A DNA stretch of 64,000 nt from UBA5070 sp035352895 (GTDB lineage: Bacteria > Fibrobacterota > Fibrobacteria > UBA5070), in contig DAOPYN010000016.1 in the NCBI GenBank assembly GCA_035352895.1, positions 1 to 64,000 on the forward strand. Direction: 5' to 3'. Made by a program: the position numbers and the translations under genes. Of this stretch, positions 44,655 through 53,267 are shown piece by piece. The notes under the pieces are model-generated. The model saw nothing but the letters and a program-made list of their open reading frames with translations, did no database searches and was not told the DNA's origin. Each line of letters opens with the position of its first letter. The first letter of the stretch is position 1.

Positions 44655-45383
44655 ATGCGAACCATCCTCCTCTGCGCGTTGCTCACCCAAGCCTCCATGG
44701 CGGAATTCGTCCGCCTGGAATCCGGAAAACAGGCCAAGGCATCGGAGGTGAACGGGAACTTCGAATACCTCTCCTCCCGCCTGGACAGCCTGGTCAAGGC
44801 GCTGGGGACCAAGGACTCGGCGATCCAACGGCTTTCCGCCACCCGGTGGAGCGATACCGTGTCCGCACTCCGCGCGGAGATCGTTCGACTGGACACGACC
44901 CGCCAGATCCCCAAGGGCACCATCGCCGCCTTCCTCAGCGAACCGGAAAGCGACGGCTACCTGCCCAACAGCGCCAAGAGCTGGATCCTGGCCGCGGGCC
45001 AGGCGGACGTGAACGGGGTGAAGATCCCCGACCTTCGCGGCCAGTTCCTCCGCGGCGTGGACTACATCGTGACCGGACGCGCCGCCACCGGCCTGGATCC
45101 GGACGGGACCCGCAAGGCCGGAACCACCCAGAATGACGCGTTCCAAGGGCACTGGCACCAAAATTTCCGAGGAAGTGAAAAATATTCCGTTCTTTGGCGG
45201 TCAGGAAATGGAGCAGGAACGGGAGGCGGATTGGCTGCCGGAACAACCCAGAATGATGTGAACTCCTTTGGCTCCATTACGATCACAACCCCTGTTGCAG
45301 ATACGGTCAACGGCACTCCTCGCACCGATTCCGAGACCCGCCCCAAGAACGTGGCCGTGTATTGGTACGTGAAGGTGAAGTGA
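44655..45383 (+). CDS. Exported protein with phage-tail-collar-like C-terminal domain
   Basis: 242 residues from ATG 44655, with a signal peptide ending SMAE. A short coiled coil (about 35-80) follows. Residues 85-242 resemble tail-collar (fibre tip) domains: KSWILAAGQADVNG, IPDLRGQFLRGVD, and C-terminal TRPKNVAVYWYVKV. The coil suggests a trimer. No phage genes are nearby, so this is probably a domesticated surface or adhesive module. The stretch 45160-45260 is more AT-rich than its surroundings, hinting at recent exchange of the tip. Confidence 0.65.
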   Translation: MRTILLCALLTQASMAEFVRLESGKQAKASEVNGNFEYLSSRLDSLVKALGTKDSAIQRLSATRWSDTVSALRAEIVRLDTTRQIPKGTIAAFLSEPESDGYLPNSAKSWILAAGQADVNGVKIPDLRGQFLRGVDYIVTGRAATGLDPDGTRKAGTTQNDAFQGHWHQNFRGSEKYSVLWRSGNGAGTGGGLAAGTTQNDVNSFGSITITTPVADTVNGTPRTDSETRPKNVAVYWYVKVK

Positions 45384-45443
45384 CCATCGGGAGCCTGCGC
45401 TTGCGGTCGCGGGGCAACCTGCGCGTTTTCTAGGATTTGGCGC

Positions 45444-45833
45444 ATGTTCCGATTCCGCCTCCCGTGGGCCGTCTTCGCCTTGACGCTGTTTGCGCTGGAG
45501 GTGTTCATCGGCGCGAGGGTCCACGACGACTTCGTCCGACCCTACCTGGGCGATGTCCTGGTCGTGCTCCTGGTGCACGCGATCGTCCGCACCTTCTTCC
45601 GCTGGCCCTGGAGGCGCGTGCTTCCCGGGGTGCTGCTGTTCGCCTTCGCCGTGGAAGGCCTGCAGGCGATCCACCTGGGAGATCTCCTGGGGCTGCGACC
45701 GGGAAGCGTCGCCGCGATCGTTTTGGGAAGCCAGGCCGACTTGAAGGATCTGCTCTGCTACGCGGTGGGTGGTCTGTTCGCCGCGGGAATCGAATGGTTC
45801 CTGGAAGATCGCACTTCGGAGAAGCGCGCATGA
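45444..45833 (+). CDS. DUF2809 membrane protein
   Basis: 129 residues with four hydrophobic helices. RFRLPWAVFALTLFALEVFI and FVRPYLGDVLVVLLVHAIVR are close to DUF2809 members. Function unknown. ATGA overlap with the cupin gene suggests a two-gene unit. Confidence 0.78.
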   Translation: MFRFRLPWAVFALTLFALEVFIGARVHDDFVRPYLGDVLVVLLVHAIVRTFFRWPWRRVLPGVLLFAFAVEGLQAIHLGDLLGLRPGSVAAIVLGSQADLKDLLCYAVGGLFAAGIEWFLEDRTSEKRA

Positions 45834-46318
45834 GCTCCGACCAGGGCTCGTCGCAGGATTGGATCGAGCGCCTGGGTTTGTCTCCCCATCCGGAGGGTGG
45901 CTGGTACCGCGAGACCCACCGCTCCGAGGACAGAATCCGTCACGAATCCCTGGGGGACCGGTCGGCGTTCACTTCCATTCTCTTCCTGCTGGAGCATCCG
46001 CAGGTGTCCCATCTGCACCGCATCGACGCCGAGGAGCTCTGGAACTGGCACGCGGGAAGCGATCTGGTGGTCCACGTCGAGGAACGCGGTCGCCTGGTGG
46101 CGCATCGGCTGGGGCCCGGGTCGGGAGTCTTCCAACTGGTGGTTCCCGCTGGGGTCTGGTTCGCCTCCGAGGTGGTCAGCCCGGGCAGCTGGGCACTGGT
46201 GGGATGCGTGGTGGCCCCGGGGTTCGAGTTCTCGGGTTTCCAGTTGGGGAGCCGGAAGGAGCTCCTGGCCCGGTTTCCCCTGGATGCCCAGACGGTGAAA
46301 CGGCTGTCCCTGGACTGA
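45830..46318 (+). CDS. DUF985-type cupin protein
   Basis: 162 residues. LSPHPEGGWYRETHRS opens the DUF985 cupin family; HLHRIDAEELWNWHAGSDL gives the cupin metal-site region. A beta-barrel protein, often plant/bacterial, of uncertain substrate. Translationally coupled to DUF2809. Confidence 0.82.
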   Translation: MSSDQGSSQDWIERLGLSPHPEGGWYRETHRSEDRIRHESLGDRSAFTSILFLLEHPQVSHLHRIDAEELWNWHAGSDLVVHVEERGRLVAHRLGPGSGVFQLVVPAGVWFASEVVSPGSWALVGCVVAPGFEFSGFQLGSRKELLARFPLDAQTVKRLSLD

Positions 46319-46347
46319 AGCCCGATGTACGCTCCCCGAGCGGCCGG

Positions 46348-46605
46348 TCAGATCCTGCGCAACAGGTCCAGGTCGTCCTGCAGGCGGGCCGCGAGGGCTT
46401 GCGCCTGGGCGGAAGCGTCGGCCACGGCGCGATTGTAGAACACGTGGCCCACCCGGTCCTGGAGGAAGTCCACGAGGAGAGTCATCCCGAGCGAGGACAT
46501 CTCGATTTCGCGTTCTTGACAGAATTCGGCCATGGCGGATTCCACCCGGGCCCGGTCGGTCGGGGAAAGCTCGATCCTGGTGGCGGGGGGACGCTTCTTG
46601 TTCAA
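46348..46605 (-). CDS. DUF2164 family protein
   Basis: 85 residues from TTG 46605, overlapping the stop of the upstream regulator gene (TTGA). RIELSPTDRARVESAMAEF, the SLGMTLLVDFLQDRVGHVFY core and YNRAVADA match DUF2164. Function unknown. Co-transcribed with the GntR-like regulator. Confidence 0.75.
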   Translation of the reverse strand: MNKKRPPATRIELSPTDRARVESAMAEFCQEREIEMSSLGMTLLVDFLQDRVGHVFYNRAVADASAQAQALAARLQDDLDLLRRI

Positions 46606-47948
46606 AACCAGTCCTGCCGTCGAGCCAGGATGTTGCCTCCGTACTTCGACTCCGAAGGGGCGGCGATGATCAGCGGGGCCGCAGGGACGCTCAGGGCGGG
46701 CGTCCGGGTGAACAGGGCGATCGCCTGGTCCACCAGGTGGCGCCAGCCCGGATCCACGGTGCTCAGGCCGCGCGCCAGCGAGAACGGGTGGTTGCCGAAT
46801 CCCAGCACGCCCGGGCGAGGTTCGTTGGGGGTGTGGCGCGAATCCAGGTGGTCGATGGCCGCCAGGGCCAGGAGGTCGTCGGCGCACACCCAAAGCGAAG
46901 CGCCGACCCCGAGGGCGGTGCGGAAGTAGCGGTCCAGCTCGAAGGGGGCGATTCCCGTGTCCAGAAGCAGACGGCGCAGCTTCCCCCGCTTGGAATCGGC
47001 CGGATCGCGGGGAAGCCCGTGGGGGAACACGTCGAACCAGTCCAGCGTGGCCACCCACCGCTGGCCCCAGGCGTCCAGGAGGTGTTTGCGGAATCTGGCA
47101 AGCTGCGGTGGCAGTCCCTTTTCGCCCGGCGAGGGAAGGAGAAGCACCTTCTGTGGCAGATGTTCGCCAACCAGGTGCTTGCCCAGGGCCTCTCCCAGGG
47201 AGTCCCAGTCGGGCTCCAGCACATGGGCGTTGGAAGGGAGCTCCGGGAGGTCGTCCGGCGAGATGGGGGAGGTCTGGAACCACACCACGGGTTGGTCGGT
47301 GGCTTCGGTGGTGATCTCCCACAACGGCTGGGCGCGATCGTACCCGCAATCCAGCAGGAGGATCCCCGCCAGGCGCTCGCCCAGTCCAGCCAACTGGAGC
47401 TGGAGGGACTTGACTTCGGAATCGTCCAGTCGCCCCTTGGCGTCGTAGCCCAGGGGCGCCCAGGAAAGCTGGTAGCCCCGCGCCTGGAGTTCCTCGCGGA
47501 TGCGCACGAATTGGAGGAACCGGTTGGAGGGAGCTCCGGTGGGATCGGTGGCCCGCAGGATCTGTCCCACCACCACCACGGCGTCGCGCCGCGGCGCCGA
47601 TTCCCGACGCAGGGCGCGCCCTTCCTCGGGGACGGGGCTGTAGCGCTCGTCCACCTCGATGCGCACGTCCACGAACTCGTCCAACGCGGGCTCTTCCTCC
47701 TCCACCATGACCTCGTCCGTGGCCCCGGGTTCCGGTTCGCCTTCCAGTCGAATGAAGAAACCCCTTCCGTGGACGGGGAACACCCGCACTGGGCCATCGA
47801 TCTCCAGCAGGATCTTCTTGATGGTGTTGGGGGAGACGTCGAACTGTGCGGCCAGCTCCCGCAGGGAGGGAAGTTCGCGTCGATCGCTGGCGGCGAGTCG
47901 TCCGACCAGGTCCGTCAGGTTCGTTCGCAGGTCTTGGGTCTGGTCCAT
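46602..47948 (-). CDS. GntR-type HTH regulator with LacI-like sensor domain
   Basis: 448 residues. N-terminal winged helix (about 5-70): LPSLRELAAQFDVSPNTIKK and VFPVHGRGFFI. An acidic linker (70-110) joins a C-terminal region resembling the periplasmic-binding/LacI sensor fold, with GILLLDCGYD and LWVCADDLLALAAIDHL. Probably a ligand-controlled repressor. Ligand and targets unknown; it may control its own gene and DUF2164. Confidence 0.65.
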   Translation of the reverse strand: MDQTQDLRTNLTDLVGRLAASDRRELPSLRELAAQFDVSPNTIKKILLEIDGPVRVFPVHGRGFFIRLEGEPEPGATDEVMVEEEEPALDEFVDVRIEVDERYSPVPEEGRALRRESAPRRDAVVVVGQILRATDPTGAPSNRFLQFVRIREELQARGYQLSWAPLGYDAKGRLDDSEVKSLQLQLAGLGERLAGILLLDCGYDRAQPLWEITTEATDQPVVWFQTSPISPDDLPELPSNAHVLEPDWDSLGEALGKHLVGEHLPQKVLLLPSPGEKGLPPQLARFRKHLLDAWGQRWVATLDWFDVFPHGLPRDPADSKRGKLRRLLLDTGIAPFELDRYFRTALGVGASLWVCADDLLALAAIDHLDSRHTPNEPRPGVLGFGNHPFSLARGLSTVDPGWRHLVDQAIALFTRTPALSVPAAPLIIAAPSESKYGGNILARRQDWF

Positions 47949-47957
47949 GGAGGAAAT

Positions 47958-48962
47958 CTACACCCCGCGGGAGGACTTTCCGGGGGATTCCCGGGGGGCT
48001 CCGGAGGCGACGAAGGTCTGGATTTCCGGGTCGTCGGTGGCACCGCAAACCAGGTTGCGACCGCGTTGCTTGGCAAGATAGAGCGCCCGGTCGGTGGACA
48101 GCATGAGCTGATCCAGGGTCGACGCGCTGGGAGAAGCGGAGGCCACTCCGAAGCTCGCGGTCAGGCGGACTCCCTGTGGGAGATGGAGCTCGGACTCTCC
48201 GAGGAGATTCCTGCGCAGGCGCTCGGCCAGACCCAGCGAGTCGGTGAAGCTGCAGTGCGGGCACAGGAGGAGAAACTCCTCTCCGCCCCAACGGGCCAGG
48301 GTGTCGTAGGGGCGCAAGCCCGACGACAGGATCCGGGCGGTTGCGCGAAGGGCTTCGTCGCCGACCGCGTGACCGTAGGTGTCGTTGATGGATTTGAAAT
48401 GGTCGATGTCCACCAGGATGGCCGAGAGGGGATGGTTGCGGCGTTTCCATCGGTCGAATTCGCGTGCGGCGGCTTCCTCGGCGCTGCGTCGGTTGGCGAT
48501 TCCGGTGAGAGTGTCGGTGCCCGCACGCACGGTGAGATCGGCGTTGTCGTCCAGGAGCTTGCGCTGCCGTCCCAGTTGCCGGAGCCCCGCGCGGATCCGG
48601 GCGCGCATCTCGCGCGGATCGTAGGGCTTGACCAGGAAATCGTTCCCGTGCTCGAAGGCTTGTTCCATGTCTTCGATGCCGGTCTTCGCCGTCACCAGCA
48701 GGACATGGTAGGCGTGGCCGTCCTCCGCCTCGCGCCGTCGCAGGCGCTTGGCCAGTTCGATCCCGTCGAGGTCCGGCATGCACCAGTCGGTCACCACCAC
48801 GCAATGGCGCAGATCCCAGGCGAGATCCAGGGCATCGTGCGGTCGTTCGAATCCCACGACGTTCCAGGAAGGTTCCATGTGCCTCAATGCCTGGCAGGCG
48901 ACCTCGAGTCCCAGAGGGTCGTCGTCGACCACCAGTACGGTGGGATCCTGAAGTTTTCGCAT
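47958..48962 (-). CDS. Response regulator with GGDEF diguanylate cyclase output
   Basis: 334 residues. REC domain 1-125 (VLVVDDD, phospho-Asp in VVTDWCMPDLDG, Lys in FLVKPYD). GGDEF domain about 155-310 with GGEEF, an active variant, and RxxD five residues upstream as the inhibitory I-site. Makes c-di-GMP when phosphorylated. It is not paired with a kinase here; the nearest kinase is at 50.4 kb on the other strand. Confidence 0.9.
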   Translation of the reverse strand: MRKLQDPTVLVVDDDPLGLEVACQALRHMEPSWNVVGFERPHDALDLAWDLRHCVVVTDWCMPDLDGIELAKRLRRREAEDGHAYHVLLVTAKTGIEDMEQAFEHGNDFLVKPYDPREMRARIRAGLRQLGRQRKLLDDNADLTVRAGTDTLTGIANRRSAEEAAAREFDRWKRRNHPLSAILVDIDHFKSINDTYGHAVGDEALRATARILSSGLRPYDTLARWGGEEFLLLCPHCSFTDSLGLAERLRRNLLGESELHLPQGVRLTASFGVASASPSASTLDQLMLSTDRALYLAKQRGRNLVCGATDDPEIQTFVASGAPRESPGKSSRGV

Positions 48963-48996
48963 GACACGTTATTGTGCCATTTCCGAAGGGCGGTTG

Positions 48997-49788
48997 TCAG
49001 CCTCGGGAAGCGGCCTCCACGCCGTTGCGCAGGATGGTCAGGCCCACACCTTCGGATTGCGGGGCGATCTCGCCACGCGCCCAGCGGGGGTGCTGGGTGC
49101 CGCGCAGGAAGACTTCCGGGTGGGGCATCAAGCCGAAGATCCGTCCGCTGGGATCGCAGACGCCCGCGATGTCGTCCTGCGATCCGTTGGGATTTCCAGG
49201 ATAGGTGGACGATCCGTACCGGAGGCAATCCAGGTGCCGACCCAGGATGGCCTGGCGGACCGATTCGTCGCGATGGATCCATTTGCCTTCGCCGTGGCGG
49301 ACAGGCAGTTCGAAGCGATCGAGCCCACGGGTCCACACGCAGGGCGAGGCGGGGTTGGCCACGACCGGGCACCAGCGATCCTCGAACTTGCCCGAGTCGT
49401 TGAAGGTGAGGGTCGCTTCCTGCTGGAATTCTGCGCCGATCTCGGGAACGCCGGACAGCAGAGGGAGAAGGCCCAGTTTGGTGATCACCTGGAAACCGTT
49501 GCAGATGCCCAGCACCAAGGTCCCCGCGGCCACGGCCTCCCGCAGGGATTCTCCCAGGTGGGCCTGGATCTTGACGGCCAGCACGCGACCGGAGGCGATG
49601 TGGTCTCCGAAGGAGAATCCTCCGGGAAAGGCGATGATCCGGTAGTCGGAGAGACGCACCTTGCCTGCCACGATGTCGGACAGGTGGACGCGGCGGGGCT
49701 CGGCTCCGGCCAACTGGAAACCCTCCACGAGTTCGACTTCGGAGTTGATGCCGTAGCCGGCGATGACCAGGACTGGGACCTTGCTCAT
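48997..49788 (-). CDS. purQ: FGAM synthase glutaminase subunit PurQ
   Basis: 263 residues. Class I glutaminase: FPGGFSFGDHIASG, the nucleophile Cys in LGICNGFQ, and LMPHPEVF. Supplies ammonia to PurL for step 4 of purine synthesis. The PurS-PurL gene lies about 3.5 kb away on the same strand, not adjacent. Confidence 0.92.
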   Translation of the reverse strand: MSKVPVLVIAGYGINSEVELVEGFQLAGAEPRRVHLSDIVAGKVRLSDYRIIAFPGGFSFGDHIASGRVLAVKIQAHLGESLREAVAAGTLVLGICNGFQVITKLGLLPLLSGVPEIGAEFQQEATLTFNDSGKFEDRWCPVVANPASPCVWTRGLDRFELPVRHGEGKWIHRDESVRQAILGRHLDCLRYGSSTYPGNPNGSQDDIAGVCDPSGRIFGLMPHPEVFLRGTQHPRWARGEIAPQSEGVGLTILRNGVEAASRG

Positions 49789-49873
49789 GGATCGGTGTTC
49801 CTCGATGCGAACGGAATGGTTGTAGGCCTGGAAAGGTACCTCCTCGAGAAGGCGATGGAGGCCGGGAGCCGGG

Positions 49874-50323
49874 TCAGCCGTACAGGAGCGCCATCAACCG
49901 GTCGGGTGGCCCTTCGATGGGGTCGCCATCGCGATCGAACCACATTTCCTTGGGCAGAAGATCGGGGTCCTGGGCGGGCTCGATCCCGAGCAGTTCCTCC
50001 TCGGTGAACGAATTGGTGTGGAAATCCTTCGGCAGACGTTCCTGGTGGTCCTTGCGCATCAGATGGACCCACCAGAGCCCTCCCGCCTCCAGGAGTCCAT
50101 GGAACTTGGGGAAGCTCTTCTGGACCTCTTCCCGCTGTTGCGGGGATTGGAGCTGGGCGATCAGGGTCTTCATCTCCGGTTCGAGCGCGGCGCGTTCGAG
50201 GTTGTCCGGCAATGGCAGGCGCAGGAGAATGAATCCGTCGACCATGTAGTCTTCGGCGTCGTGGGAAACCTCCGCGTTGCGGTAGCGCTCCACGCAAAAC
50301 AGCCATTCATGGGCATCGCTCAT
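49874..50323 (-). CDS. Hypothetical protein
   Basis: 149 residues, acidic and soluble, with conserved-looking WLFCVERYRN and GGLWWVHLMRKD. No family recognised and no signal peptide. It lies 85 bases upstream of purQ on the same strand and is divergent from the sensor kinase. Confidence 0.55.
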   Translation of the reverse strand: MSDAHEWLFCVERYRNAEVSHDAEDYMVDGFILLRLPLPDNLERAALEPEMKTLIAQLQSPQQREEVQKSFPKFHGLLEAGGLWWVHLMRKDHQERLPKDFHTNSFTEEELLGIEPAQDPDLLPKEMWFDRDGDPIEGPPDRLMALLYG

Positions 50324-50403
50324 GGCTCCAATGTACCTCCGCGGCGCCTCCCGACCCAACGGAGACTGGCGGTACGGGCGCTCGACTGCTAGAATGGAGG
50401 ACA

Positions 50404-52629
50404 ATGATTCCGCTCGATCGATTCCGTTCCGCCGCCTGCGCGGTCTGCTTGTCGGCCATTCCCGCGTGCGCCGATATCCGCGGTCCGGATGTCCTGTTCC
50501 TGAACTCCTACCATCCCGGGCTGGGCTGGTCGGACCAGGTCCAGGAGGGAGTCCGCAGCACCATGGGGCACAACGAGCAATTCGCCGTGGAATACCTGGA
50601 TTCCAAGCATTTCGCGAGTCCGGATCTGGATTCCACCTACGCCCGGGAGTTCCGCTCCAAGTACGCGGGGCGACGTCCACGGGTCTTGTTCGCTTCCGAC
50701 GACCACGCATTGCTCTTTGCCATGAAGTGGCGGGATTCCCTGTTTCCGGGGGTGCCGCTGGTGTTCTGCGGGATCAACGATTTCAAGCCGGAATTGATCA
50801 AAGGCCAAAGGAACATCACCGGGATCACCCAATGGACCCGGATGGTGCAGACCGCGGCGATGATCTCCAAGCTGTTTCCCAAGACCACCGATGTCTGGGT
50901 GGTCACGGAAGCTTCGGCGACCGGAACGGGGAATCGACGGCGCCTGGATTCCCTGGCCAGGACCCGGCCGGGGAAGCTGCGATTCCATTTCCTGGATTCG
51001 GCGGGCACGCCCGAGTGGTCGGAGCTGCGGCGCAAGGTCCTCTCGCTTGGCGAAGGGAACGTCGTGTACTGGTCGGAGCTCTTCCTGGATCGCGACAACG
51101 TCTACATCGAGCCCGATCTGGATCTCAAGGCCCTTGTGGATTCGGCGAAGGTGCCCTTCTTCACCCACCAGGCATCCTATCTGTCGGCGGGAATCCTGGG
51201 AGGGGATTGCAACCGGGGATTGCAGCACGGCCGGCAGGCGGGAAGGCTTCTGCGGAAGGTCCTTGCCGGTGTCCCCGCCGATTCGCTGAAGGTGCAGGAG
51301 GACAGTTCCACGGTTCCCATCTTCCGCTGGGATGCCCTGGAACGGTTCGATGTCGACCTGGATCGACTTCCAACCGAGCGCGTTCTCCTGGACAAACCCG
51401 TGCCGGTCTGGGAGGCATACCCCTTGTCCACAGCCGGCGCCATGGCGGGGATGGCGCTTCTGGGTGCCATGGCGGCCTTGCTTTCCTTGGCGTGGCGTCG
51501 TGCCCGCCGCGCGAACATCGATGTCCACAGGGCCCAGCAGAGCTTGCGGCATCTCCTGGACGTGCTTCCGGACGCGGTCCTGGTCTTCGACGAGGACGGA
51601 GAAGTCGATTTTCTCAACGCACAGGGAAGACGTCTGCTCGGAGGCGTTTCCGGAGATCGGGCGGCGATGCGGGTGGGCGATCTTTTCGACGACGGCGATC
51701 CGGACAGCGCGTCGCGATTCGCTTCGCACTTCAAATCGGCGCTCGACGACGGCTCGGCGACCTTCGAGTGGCGCATCCGCCGATCGCGGGATCCCGGTCC
51801 GGTGCACGTGGAGGTCTTCCTCACGGCGCTCCTGTTTGACGGGAATCGTCGCATCGGCGCCCTGGTGCGCGACGTGACCGAACGGGTCCAGGCGAGGGAG
51901 GTTCTCCTGCGTTCGCACGAGGAGTTGGAGCAGAGGGTGCAGGAGCGGACCATCGAGCTGGTCCAGGCCAACCGGGAGCTGGAGGCGTTCTCGTACTCGG
52001 TGTCCCACGACCTGCGCACTCCGCTGCGCGGTGTGTCCGGCTTCGCCGCGGCCCTGGAGGAGGAACTCCATCCCATCCTGGGCGCCGAACATCGCGACTA
52101 TCTGCACCGGATCCGCCTGGCCAGCGTGCGCATGGGCGAAATCATCGACAGCCTGCTGGGCCTTTCGCGGATCTCCATGACCGCGTTCCGGCCGGTCCAG
52201 GTGGATCTGGACGCGGTGGTCGCGGAAGTGATCGCCGCGCAAGGGAACATCGAACACCGCTTGGAATGGCGGCTGGGGAGGCTCGGATTCGTGGAAGCCG
52301 ATCCGTCCCTCGTGAGGGTCCTCTGGGAGAATCTGATCGGCAACGCGATCAAGTACACGGCCCGGACGGAGGGCGCCGTGGTGGAGATCGGCACCACGGA
52401 GGTGGAGGACGGCAGGGAATGGTTCGTGCGCGACAACGGCGCCGGTTTCGATCCCTCCCAGGCCCACAACCTGTTCCGTCCCTTCCAGCGGTTGCACGGC
52501 CCCCAGGAATTTTCCGGCAGCGGCGTGGGCTTGGCGATCGTGCAGAGGATCGTGTCGCGCCACGGCGGCAAGGTGTGGGCGGAAGGCGAGCCGGGCAAGG
52601 GCGCGACGTTCCATTTCACGTTGGGCTGA
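50404..52629 (+). CDS. Sensor histidine kinase with periplasmic ABC-substrate-binding-like sensor
   Basis: 741 residues. Signal/anchor 1-22, a periplasmic domain (about 25-330) like ABC substrate-binding proteins (VLFLNSYHPGLGWSDQVQEG), a membrane helix (about 340-360), PAS (about 375-495), a coiled coil, HisKA with His in SVSHDLRTPLRG, and HATPase with DNGAGFDPSQAHNLF and GSGVGLAIV. No receiver domain. It senses an external ligand; the cognate regulator is not adjacent. Confidence 0.85.
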   Translation: MIPLDRFRSAACAVCLSAIPACADIRGPDVLFLNSYHPGLGWSDQVQEGVRSTMGHNEQFAVEYLDSKHFASPDLDSTYAREFRSKYAGRRPRVLFASDDHALLFAMKWRDSLFPGVPLVFCGINDFKPELIKGQRNITGITQWTRMVQTAAMISKLFPKTTDVWVVTEASATGTGNRRRLDSLARTRPGKLRFHFLDSAGTPEWSELRRKVLSLGEGNVVYWSELFLDRDNVYIEPDLDLKALVDSAKVPFFTHQASYLSAGILGGDCNRGLQHGRQAGRLLRKVLAGVPADSLKVQEDSSTVPIFRWDALERFDVDLDRLPTERVLLDKPVPVWEAYPLSTAGAMAGMALLGAMAALLSLAWRRARRANIDVHRAQQSLRHLLDVLPDAVLVFDEDGEVDFLNAQGRRLLGGVSGDRAAMRVGDLFDDGDPDSASRFASHFKSALDDGSATFEWRIRRSRDPGPVHVEVFLTALLFDGNRRIGALVRDVTERVQAREVLLRSHEELEQRVQERTIELVQANRELEAFSYSVSHDLRTPLRGVSGFAAALEEELHPILGAEHRDYLHRIRLASVRMGEIIDSLLGLSRISMTAFRPVQVDLDAVVAEVIAAQGNIEHRLEWRLGRLGFVEADPSLVRVLWENLIGNAIKYTARTEGAVVEIGTTEVEDGREWFVRDNGAGFDPSQAHNLFRPFQRLHGPQEFSGSGVGLAIVQRIVSRHGGKVWAEGEPGKGATFHFTLG

Positions 52630-52680
52630 GACCGATCTCGGGGCGCGCTCTTCCTCCGGCTCCGGTCGGCGTCCCAGGGA

Positions 52681-52704
52681 CCCGATCCATTTTGATGGAT
52701 CGGG
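52681..52704 (+). terminator. Hairpin after the sensor kinase gene
   Basis: CCCGATCCAT-TTTG-ATGGATCGGG is a 10-bp perfect stem 51 bases after the stop. The following ATGATTTGGG is only weakly T-rich, so termination is plausible but not certain. Confidence 0.5.
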
Positions 52705-52854
52705 ATGATTTGGGTGCGACGCCTTCCCGTCGCCGTCGGGTCGATCGCATCCCCGATCTCGGCCTCATCCCTGCCAGCCCTGGATGCATTGGCTTCGCCT
52801 CGCATCCTTGCTGACAGAATGGTCGACCGTGAAATGCCGCGAGACGCGGGGTCG

Positions 52855-53265
52855 CCTAAGGCGTGGATCGTGGATGCAGACGACCCGACGGATCCCGTCC
52901 GATGATGCATGGTCATCTGTGGAACGATGCGAGGTTGCGTCGCGAGACGTGGGGTCGCCTGAGGCGTGGATCGTGGATGCAGACGACCCGACGGATCCCG
53001 TCCGGTGATGCATGGTCATCTGTGGAACGATGCGAGGTTGCGTCGCGAGACGTGGGGTCGNNNNNNNNNNNNNNNNNNNNNNNNNNNNNNNNNNNNNNNN
53101 NNNNNNNNNNNNNNNNNNNNNNNNNNNNNNNNNNNNNNNNNNNNNNNNNNNNNNNNNNNNCCTGAGGCGTGGATCGTGGATGCAGACGACCCGACGCGCC
53201 CCCGGAGGCGTATATGGACATACGTCGACGGGGGCGTCGGAGGGGAGTATGCGCCGCGAGACGCG
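52855..53265. repeat. 103-bp tandem repeat array interrupted by an assembly gap
   Basis: Units begin at 52855 and 52958; the unit ending at 53060 would continue at 53061, exactly 103 bp on, but the N-run intervenes. A terminal diverged unit of about 105 bp starts at 53161. Each begins CCT(A/G)AGGCGTGGATCG and ends GAGACGNGGGGTCG-like. Units contain GACGG-ATC-CCGTC dyads. The length is not a multiple of three and no stable ORF results, so this is non-coding. It fills the 638-base gap between convergent kinase and purL genes. True copy number is unknown. Confidence 0.85.
53061..53160. other. Assembly gap (100 N)
   Basis: Exactly 100 ambiguous bases, the conventional length for a gap of unknown size, placed at a repeat-unit boundary. 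It most likely marks collapsed repeat copies. Confidence 0.98.
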
Positions 53266-53267
53266 CC

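Noticed and set aside
44655..45383. Prophage remnant
   Set aside because: Only a collar-like domain is present, with a signal peptide and no neighbouring phage genes.
52855..53265. CRISPR array
   Set aside because: Units are 103 bp and nearly identical throughout, with no short repeat/unique spacer alternation and no cas genes.
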